Below, one piece after another: positions 40,177-45,660 of a DNA stretch of 45,660 nucleotides. The notes beneath the pieces were generated by a model. The model saw only the letters and a list, made by a program, of their open reading frames with translations. It was not told where the DNA came from and searched no databases. Both the position numbers and the translations under genes were made by a program. Within the stretch, counting starts at the first letter, position 1, and each line of letters starts with the position of its first letter. Source of the DNA: JAWLCQ01 sp041687095 (lineage in GTDB: Bacteria; Planctomycetota; Phycisphaerae; SM23-33); assembly GCA_041687095.1 (NCBI GenBank), contig JAWLCQ010000018.1, forward strand, positions 1 through 45,660, read 5' to 3'.

Positions 40177-42903
40177 ATGGCAGAGCAGCACGAGAGCAAC
40201 GGAAGCGGCGTGGGCCTGGCGATCGGGTCGAAGGTCGGGAAGTACGAGATCCGCGAGCGGCGGGCCATCGGCGGGCAGTCCGTCGTGTACAAGGCCCATG
40301 ACGCGCTGCTGGATCGGCACGTGGCGATCAAGCAGATCTCCACCCACCTCGCCGAGGACCCCAAGTTCCTGGAGCGGTTCCGCAAGGAGGCGCAGATCCT
40401 CGCCCGCCTCGGAGGGGAGCAGCCGGCGATCGTGAACATCCACGAGATGATCGAGGAGGAGCGCGGGCTGTTCATCGTCATGGAGTGGGTGCAGGGGCAC
40501 ACGCTGGAGACGATCCTCAACGACACCGAGGGCCCGGTGGAGACGAAGGCGGCCCTGCAGGTGCTGTGGCGGCTGGCGGCGGCGTTGCACGACGTGCACG
40601 CGGCCGGGATCGTCCACCGCGACATCAAGCCCGGGAACATCCTCATCGCCGAGGGCCTGCGCCCGAAGATCACGGACTTCGGGGTGGCGGCGTCGGCGAG
40701 CGGGCAGACGTCGATGGTCCTGGGGACGACGAAGTACATGGCCCCCGAACTGTTCGAGGGTGGCAAGAGCGACGCGCGGGTGGACATGTACTCGCTGGGC
40801 ATGGTCGCCTACGAGATGCTCGCCGGGCGCCCCAAGTTCCAGGAGGTCTTCGCCGACATCGTCCGCGACAAGCACAGCGAGGCGATGCGGTGGATGAAGT
40901 GGCACGGCAACCGGGAGCTGAAGGCCCCCCCGTTGCGGGAGGTCAACCCCGTGATTTCCGGGGCCCTGTCGGACATCGTCGAGCGGATGATGGCCAAGGA
41001 CCCCGACGAGCGGTTCGCGACGATGGAGGAACTCGGGCGGGCGATCAAGACGACGTTCTCGCCCAAGGCCCGGGCGGTTGCGGCCGCCGCGGCCGCCGGC
41101 GCCCGCCGGGGCCGCCCCGCGCCCGGCAAGGCCTCCCGCGCCGCCTTCGCCGACCGCAAGGACATCGGCCCGGGCGATGGGGCGGACGAGTTGGAGGTGG
41201 ATGCGCATCCGACGGCCGCCATCCCCAAAACGGGCGTGTCCACGCGGACCAAGGTTCTCGTGGCGGCGGTGGTGTTCGTGGGGCTGCTGAGCGTGGGGAT
41301 CGGGTGGGTGTACAAGCAGTCGCTGGCGGATCGCGAGAAGCGCGAGGCCGCCAGCCTCGCCCTCGCCGAGGCAATGATGCCCTACGAAAGCGGCCGGTAC
41401 GCCGATGCCGCCACCGCTCTCGCCGCCGTCCGCACGAAGCATGCGGGGACGTCGGAAGGAAACAAGGCCCGCGTCCTGGAGCACCTCGCCACCGCCCGCC
41501 TGCACCTCGCCGACTCCGAGCAGCAGGCGGACTGGCAGAACCTCACCGCCCAAGCCCTCGCCGACGCCGCCAAGGCCATCAAGGCCGTCCAGGCCTCCTC
41601 CGCGAGCCCTGACGCGAAGTGGATCGAAAACCGCGAACGCGAGATCCTCGAACTCAATGACTCGCTGACCGCGACGCGGATCTTCCTCTCCGCCCTCGCC
41701 GACGCCCGCACGCACCTGGAGCAGCGAAAGTTCGACACCGCCGAGCAGTTCCTCACCCAGGGCACCATCACGGGCGTACCGCTCACGCGCACCCAGCGCC
41801 AGCGGATCGAGGACTACCGCAAGGAGATCCGCCTCGCCGAGTTCCGCATCCGCCACGCCGAGTACCTCGACAGCGGCCAGCAGCACCTGGAGCAGGCCAT
41901 CGCCACCCGCAACCCCGAGAGTTTCGACACGGCGAAGCAGGCGTTCGAGGGCGCGCAGCAGTGGCTCGACGCCAAGGGCGAGATCCTCCCCGCCGATGAG
42001 CGCGACCGCCTGCGGGCCGGGCTCGCCGACAGCATGACCCGCCTGCAGCGCGAACGGGACTACCGCGATACCCTCGCCGCCGCCGAGGGGGCCCGCGACG
42101 CGGGCGACATGGACCGCGAACGCGCCGCCCTCGAACGCGCCGTCGCCATGAAGCCCAACCCCGCGATGGCCCAGCGCATCACCGCCATCCTCGCCGAAAC
42201 CGCCTACCGCAAGGGCGCCGCCGCCCTGGAGGCCGGCAACTTCGCCGAGGCCCGGCCGTTCCTCCAGGAGGCCCTCCGCCACGACCCCCAGCACACCCCC
42301 GCCACCGCCGCCCTCGAACAGATCGACCGCGGCGGACGCAAGCAGGACCTCCTCGCCGCCGGCGACCGGGCGTTCGCGACGGGCGACCTCCCGGGGGCCC
42401 TCAAGAGCTACCTCCTCGCCGCCGAGGTCGAGCCCGACGCGGCCCTGACGGACAAGATTCGCGAAACCCGCTACCAGATCGCCCTCCAGGACGCCAACGC
42501 CCTCCGCAAGGACAAGAAGTACCCCGACGCCCAGGCCGCCTACGTCCGGGCCTCCGAGATCGCCCCCGAACACGCCGAGGAGATCGCCGGGCTCCTGGCG
42601 GCCATGAAGCAGGAGCAGACGTACGACGAACTCATCGCCAAGGGCGACGACGCCGCCCGCCTCCAGCAGTGGGAGAAGGCCCTGGGCTTCTACAACGAGG
42701 CCAAGAAGCTCTTCGAGACCCCCCTGGTCAACGACCGCATCACCCTCACCCAGTACCGCGAGTACGTCTGGAAGGGCGACAAGGCCATGGGCCAGAACGA
42801 CTACGCCGGGGCCCTGGGCTACTACCGCCTCGCCCAGGGCAAGCTCGACACCGACGAGGTCAAGCAGAAGATCGCAGAGGCGGAGAAGAAGCAGAAGGGG
42901 TAG
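40177..42903 (+). CDS. Transmembrane Ser/Thr protein kinase with TPR-type ectodomain
   Basis: The protein is 908 residues. The cytoplasmic kinase domain (about 20-290) is complete: glycine-rich 'RRAIGGQSVVYKA' (28-40), Lys52 in 'VAIKQIS', HRDIKPGN (147-154, catalytic Asp149), DFG (167-169), APE in 'YMAPELFEGG'. A Pro/Ala-rich juxtamembrane part leads to one transmembrane helix at about 360-379. The outer 520 residues are helical repeats of TPR/coiled-coil type ('LEAGNFAEARPFLQEALRHDPQ', 'DKKYPDAQAAYVRASEIAPE'). The topology predicts sensing outside and phosphorylation inside. ATG at 40177 follows AGGAAG. Its place between tadE and tadG suggests control of the pilus, but no substrate is visible. 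Confidence 0.93.
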   Translation: MAEQHESNGSGVGLAIGSKVGKYEIRERRAIGGQSVVYKAHDALLDRHVAIKQISTHLAEDPKFLERFRKEAQILARLGGEQPAIVNIHEMIEEERGLFIVMEWVQGHTLETILNDTEGPVETKAALQVLWRLAAALHDVHAAGIVHRDIKPGNILIAEGLRPKITDFGVAASASGQTSMVLGTTKYMAPELFEGGKSDARVDMYSLGMVAYEMLAGRPKFQEVFADIVRDKHSEAMRWMKWHGNRELKAPPLREVNPVISGALSDIVERMMAKDPDERFATMEELGRAIKTTFSPKARAVAAAAAAGARRGRPAPGKASRAAFADRKDIGPGDGADELEVDAHPTAAIPKTGVSTRTKVLVAAVVFVGLLSVGIGWVYKQSLADREKREAASLALAEAMMPYESGRYADAATALAAVRTKHAGTSEGNKARVLEHLATARLHLADSEQQADWQNLTAQALADAAKAIKAVQASSASPDAKWIENREREILELNDSLTATRIFLSALADARTHLEQRKFDTAEQFLTQGTITGVPLTRTQRQRIEDYRKEIRLAEFRIRHAEYLDSGQQHLEQAIATRNPESFDTAKQAFEGAQQWLDAKGEILPADERDRLRAGLADSMTRLQRERDYRDTLAAAEGARDAGDMDRERAALERAVAMKPNPAMAQRITAILAETAYRKGAAALEAGNFAEARPFLQEALRHDPQHTPATAALEQIDRGGRKQDLLAAGDRAFATGDLPGALKSYLLAAEVEPDAALTDKIRETRYQIALQDANALRKDKKYPDAQAAYVRASEIAPEHAEEIAGLLAAMKQEQTYDELIAKGDDAARLQQWEKALGFYNEAKKLFETPLVNDRITLTQYREYVWKGDKAMGQNDYAGALGYYRLAQGKLDTDEVKQKIAEAEKKQKG

Positions 42904-42930
42904 GGCGGGCGGAAGGCGATCGGGCGAAGG

Positions 42931-43082
42931 GTTGATTGGTGAGTGGTAACTGGTTGACTGGCTGATTGGTTGACTGGTTGACTGGTTGACTGGTTGACTG
43001 GTTGACTGGTTGGTTGATTGGTTGATTGGTTGATTGGTTGATTGGTTGATTGGTTGATTGGTTGATTGGTTGATTGGTCGGG
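42931..43082. repeat. GATTGGTT/GACTGGTT octamer tandem repeat
   Basis: About 16 units with period 8 fill the gap between kinase and TadG-like genes. The octamers give open frames on both strands that look like Asn/Gln/Ser/Thr proteins but have no ribosome site or homologous features. Confidence 0.92.
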
Positions 43083-43135
43083 ACGGGACCTGGGAGCCTG
43101 TGAGCGGTTCCCGGAGAACGGAAGAAGCACAGTCC

Positions 43136-45517
43136 ATGGACACGCAACACGCGGAGAGCCTGACGACTGCACGAATCCGCGGGACTGCACCGCGCCGCGC
43201 GGGAGCCCTGCGCGGTGCTCGGGAGCATCCCACCGACGCCGTCGGTGGGCTTCGGGGTGCGGGGGAATCCCGGTGGAGGTCCCCGTCGCGCGGGATTCCC
43301 GCAGGGGCGATCCCCCAGATCGAAAATCGAAAATCGAGAATCGAAAATGCATCCGCCCGGGGCCAGGTCCTCGTCATCGTCCTCATCTGCATGACGCTGC
43401 TGGTGGGGCTGATCTTCTACGTCTACAACGTCGGTACGCAGGTCAACCGCCGCCTCGACGCCCAGAACGCCGCCGACTCCACCGCCGTCGCGGGCGGGAC
43501 GTGGATGGCCCGCAGCATGAACCTCGTGGCCTACAACAACGTCACGCAGGCCCGCCTGCTCGCCCTCGTCGCCGTCCTCGACGCCCTTCCTCTCGCCGCC
43601 GAAATGACCATCGCCGAGGCCACCGGCCCCGACCGGCTGTGCGAGGCCCTGGAGCGCTGGCGGACCGTGGGCTCGGCCTTCACGCCCTATGAGAAGGACA
43701 ACTTCTACCGCCACGGGCTCGCCGAACTGTACCGCCAGATGAACCCCACGCAGGGCAACGACACGACCACGCACCTGGACCTGCTGGAGGACATCGACGA
43801 CGCCTTCGATCACCGCAACGAGAAGGCGATGGAGGACGGGTACGACGTCGAGCGGGCGACGCAGTGGCCCAACGGGGCGCTGTGGCAGGCGATCCGCGCC
43901 CTGGACGAGTTGTCGGTGGCGACGGCGGAGTCGGCGGGCGTGCTCGCCCAGGTCGACGCCGAAGAGTTCGGCCGGGCCAACCGCGCCCGCGAGGCCTTCA
44001 TCGCCCCCATCCTCCCGCGGTTTCCCGGTACGCGGACGACGTTCGACGATTTCACGCCCGTCCTGGTCGACCACATCGTCGAGGGCTGGGAGAACCCCCT
44101 CGGCGGAAACCCGCAGGAGGTGCACGAGGTGCGGCACTCGCGGCTGCTGGAGCGGCTGGCGTCGGCGCAGGACGTCCCTTGGGAGTGCCGCCTCATCCAC
44201 GTCCGCGGGGGAGCGATTCCCGAGTACGCCTACCCGCACCGCATGGGCCCGTTCGCGCGGGGGATGCAGTTCCGCGACTTCTGGAGCGAGTACACAGGGG
44301 ACTACGCCCATCAGCGGGTGCAGACGTGGGGCTACACCACCTACGGGCCCTTCGAGCACGCCGTGCGGACGGTGACGTGGCGGCTGGGGCTGGCGGGCGA
44401 CCACGGGGGGACGATCGACACCACCCGCTTCGCCTTCCACCTGCGCTCGCTGGCGAACGTGAAGCTCGCCTACCTCCTGGGCCTCCCCTCGCCCCAGAAG
44501 GTCCAATACGCCGACCGGTGGATCACGGACTACACCGAGGCGCAGACGTTCGCCCGGGACCACGCCCTGGACGTCCCCTCGCCCATCATGACCACCCGCT
44601 ACTACCGCGTGCACGTGAAGTCCACCGCCGACTGGAACGACCGCACCCACTGGATGACCACCTGGGACCCCAGCCCGCCCACCGAGACCTGGGCGCCCAA
44701 ACGCTACTGGTCGTGGCAACTGCAGACGCCCTCGCCCCCGCCCTTCGACGACGTCGCCGCCCAGCCGCTGTTCCGCTGGATCGAGGACCGGCGGGGGTGG
44801 CGGGACGTGACGGCCGGGAACCAGTGGGAAGCCGTCGGCCCCTCCGTGTGGACCCGCAAGTGGGTCTCGCACCCGGACTTCGACCGCGAGTTGGGCCTGC
44901 CCGAGCGCTACCAGCGGGACGAGAACGGGGCGATCGTGCTGGGCCCCGACGGGGAGCCGGTCTGCATCCCCTACGACGTGTACCACGTCGAGTGGCGGTG
45001 CTTCGGGGGCATCGAGATCCGCGAGGAAATCGAGCTGACCAACCCCATCGCCGGGGCCTCCCGCGCCGACCTGCCCGCCCCCATCCGCCTGGACCCGGTG
45101 GTGGACCCCGGCGGGGACGACTACATCCAGATCCGCGACGCCAACGGGGAGATGCTCCGCGCCGTCCGCCTCCCCCCGTACCGCATGCTCGGAATCGTCC
45201 GCGTGGGCGACCGCGCCCCGTTCTGGTCCCAGCGGTTCACCTCCATCAACCCCCTGCGGGCCCTGTCCGGGGTGGCGGAGGCCAAGCTCTACAACCCCGC
45301 CAGTTGGGACCTGTGGACGCAGGAGTGGGACGTGCGGCTGGGACCGGTGACGGACTGGGAGATGTGGGTGGACGCCCTCGCCGACGGGGCCGCCGACGCG
45401 GGCACCGTCAACAGCGAGGCCGGGCGGACCGTCGTCGACGAGTCCGCCCTCGACGCCACCCGCGAATTCTTCGAGGCCATGCCCCCGGACCTGCCGGAGG
45501 CGTTCATCAACCATTGA
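43136..45517 (+). CDS. TadG-like pilus assembly protein with repeat-encoded N-terminus
   Basis: The 793-residue protein has one transmembrane helix at about 77-98 ('GQVLVIVLICMTLLVGLIFYV') followed by 'NRRLDAQNAADSTAVAGGTWMARSMN', the recognised TadE/TadG N-terminal motif with the small-residue AADSTA turn. The rest is a large extracytoplasmic domain without clear motifs, rich in Trp/Tyr/Asp; no von Willebrand A domain is evident. Residues about 1-75 come from repeats (a CCCACCGAC-GCC-GTCGGTGGG palindrome and AAAATCG heptamers). No ATG, GTG or TTG lies between 43136 and the helix in this frame, so this part must be translated unless initiation is unusual. Longer than typical TadG (about 400-600). 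Confidence 0.82.
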   Translation: MDTQHAESLTTARIRGTAPRRAGALRGAREHPTDAVGGLRGAGESRWRSPSRGIPAGAIPQIENRKSRIENASARGQVLVIVLICMTLLVGLIFYVYNVGTQVNRRLDAQNAADSTAVAGGTWMARSMNLVAYNNVTQARLLALVAVLDALPLAAEMTIAEATGPDRLCEALERWRTVGSAFTPYEKDNFYRHGLAELYRQMNPTQGNDTTTHLDLLEDIDDAFDHRNEKAMEDGYDVERATQWPNGALWQAIRALDELSVATAESAGVLAQVDAEEFGRANRAREAFIAPILPRFPGTRTTFDDFTPVLVDHIVEGWENPLGGNPQEVHEVRHSRLLERLASAQDVPWECRLIHVRGGAIPEYAYPHRMGPFARGMQFRDFWSEYTGDYAHQRVQTWGYTTYGPFEHAVRTVTWRLGLAGDHGGTIDTTRFAFHLRSLANVKLAYLLGLPSPQKVQYADRWITDYTEAQTFARDHALDVPSPIMTTRYYRVHVKSTADWNDRTHWMTTWDPSPPTETWAPKRYWSWQLQTPSPPPFDDVAAQPLFRWIEDRRGWRDVTAGNQWEAVGPSVWTRKWVSHPDFDRELGLPERYQRDENGAIVLGPDGEPVCIPYDVYHVEWRCFGGIEIREEIELTNPIAGASRADLPAPIRLDPVVDPGGDDYIQIRDANGEMLRAVRLPPYRMLGIVRVGDRAPFWSQRFTSINPLRALSGVAEAKLYNPASWDLWTQEWDVRLGPVTDWEMWVDALADGAADAGTVNSEAGRTVVDESALDATREFFEAMPPDLPEAFINH

Positions 45518-45518
45518 T

Positions 45519-45660
45519 GGGAACCGGGAACCGGGAACCAGGAACCGGGAAGCGGGAACCGGGAACCAGGAACCAGGAGCCAGGAAGCGGGAACCGGGAA
45601 GCGGACGTAACCCCTCTCCCCTCGGGGAGAGGTGCCCCGCGCAGCGGGGCGGTGAGGGGG
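45519..45660. repeat. GAACCGG heptamers and CTCTCCCC palindrome at the window end
   Basis: GAACCGG/GAACCAG/GAAGCGG heptamers (45519-45605) are followed by CCCCTCTCCCCTCGGGGAGA ... GGGGCGGTGAGGGGG, matching about 39971-40020. The element continues past the window. Confidence 0.9.

Noticed and set aside
39694..43392. 1232-residue minus-strand open frame opposite the Ser/Thr kinase
   Set aside because: It is the antisense shadow of the kinase plus octamer repeats (Asn-Gln-Ser-Thr periodicity). The plus-strand kinase has all catalytic motifs.
42860..45514. Long minus-strand frame opposite the TadG-like gene
   Set aside because: Shadow frame with no motif; the plus strand carries the TadG membrane helix and motif.

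Overview
The window is high-GC DNA from a Gram-negative-type bacterium. The combination of an exosortase/PEP-CTERM exopolysaccharide (EPS) locus, a short VPEP-tailed secreted protein, Tad pilus genes, a membrane Ser/Thr kinase with repeat ectodomain and abundant interspersed short repeats suggests a planctomycete (perhaps Phycisphaerae-like). This is inference; no rRNA or phylogenetic marker is present.

Layout. 0-0.5 kb: repeats. 0.5-3.0 kb (minus strand): a secreted LPP20-like protein and a double VanZ membrane protein. 3.1-6.5 kb (plus): two paralogous short sugar-1-phosphate transferases, a small PEP-CTERM protein between them, and an unknown secreted protein. A ~250-bp composite repeat lies in inverted orientation on both sides of this 6-kb block. 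6.5-8.2 kb: repeat mosaic and leader. 8.2-34.4 kb (plus): the main EPS locus. Its order is Wza-like exporter, Wzz/GNVR chain-length protein, a fused secretion ATPase/tyrosine autokinase, FemAB-like acyltransferase, a tRNA-Ile-like gene, two glycosyltransferases (GTs), Wzx-like flippase, a double methyltransferase, GT4, GT9, GT4, radical SAM/SPASM protein, O-antigen ligase-like protein, a double GT4, a CapK-like adenylate-forming protein, exosortase-EpsI, and polysaccharide deacetylase. Several junctions are ATGA overlaps, so the genes are probably cotranscribed. 34.4-35.7 kb: a hairpin repeat element, a HigBA-type module whose toxin carries an in-frame TGA, and tRNA-Ser(CGA). 36.1-45.5 kb (plus): Tad/Flp pilus genes (CpaF ATPase, two Flp pilins, CpaA peptidase, TadE-like, TadG-like) with a Ser/Thr kinase-TPR protein between TadE and TadG.

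How it fits together. The sugar transferases would start lipid-linked glycan synthesis; the GTs, methyltransferases and CapK-like protein would extend and decorate it; flippase, chain-length protein, ATPase/kinase, ligase and Wza-like protein would move and polymerise it. The exosortase would process PEP-CTERM proteins, one of which (3911-4303) is in the window. The Tad genes supply a surface pilus.

The most striking signal is that spaces between genes are filled with several families of short, often palindromic or 7/8-nt-period repeats, and that the same repeats run in frame into proteins. They form the linker of the double GT, the linker and tail of the double methyltransferase, an internal insertion in another GT, N-terminal extensions of the double GT and TadG, and the shared C-terminus and stop codon of two GTs.
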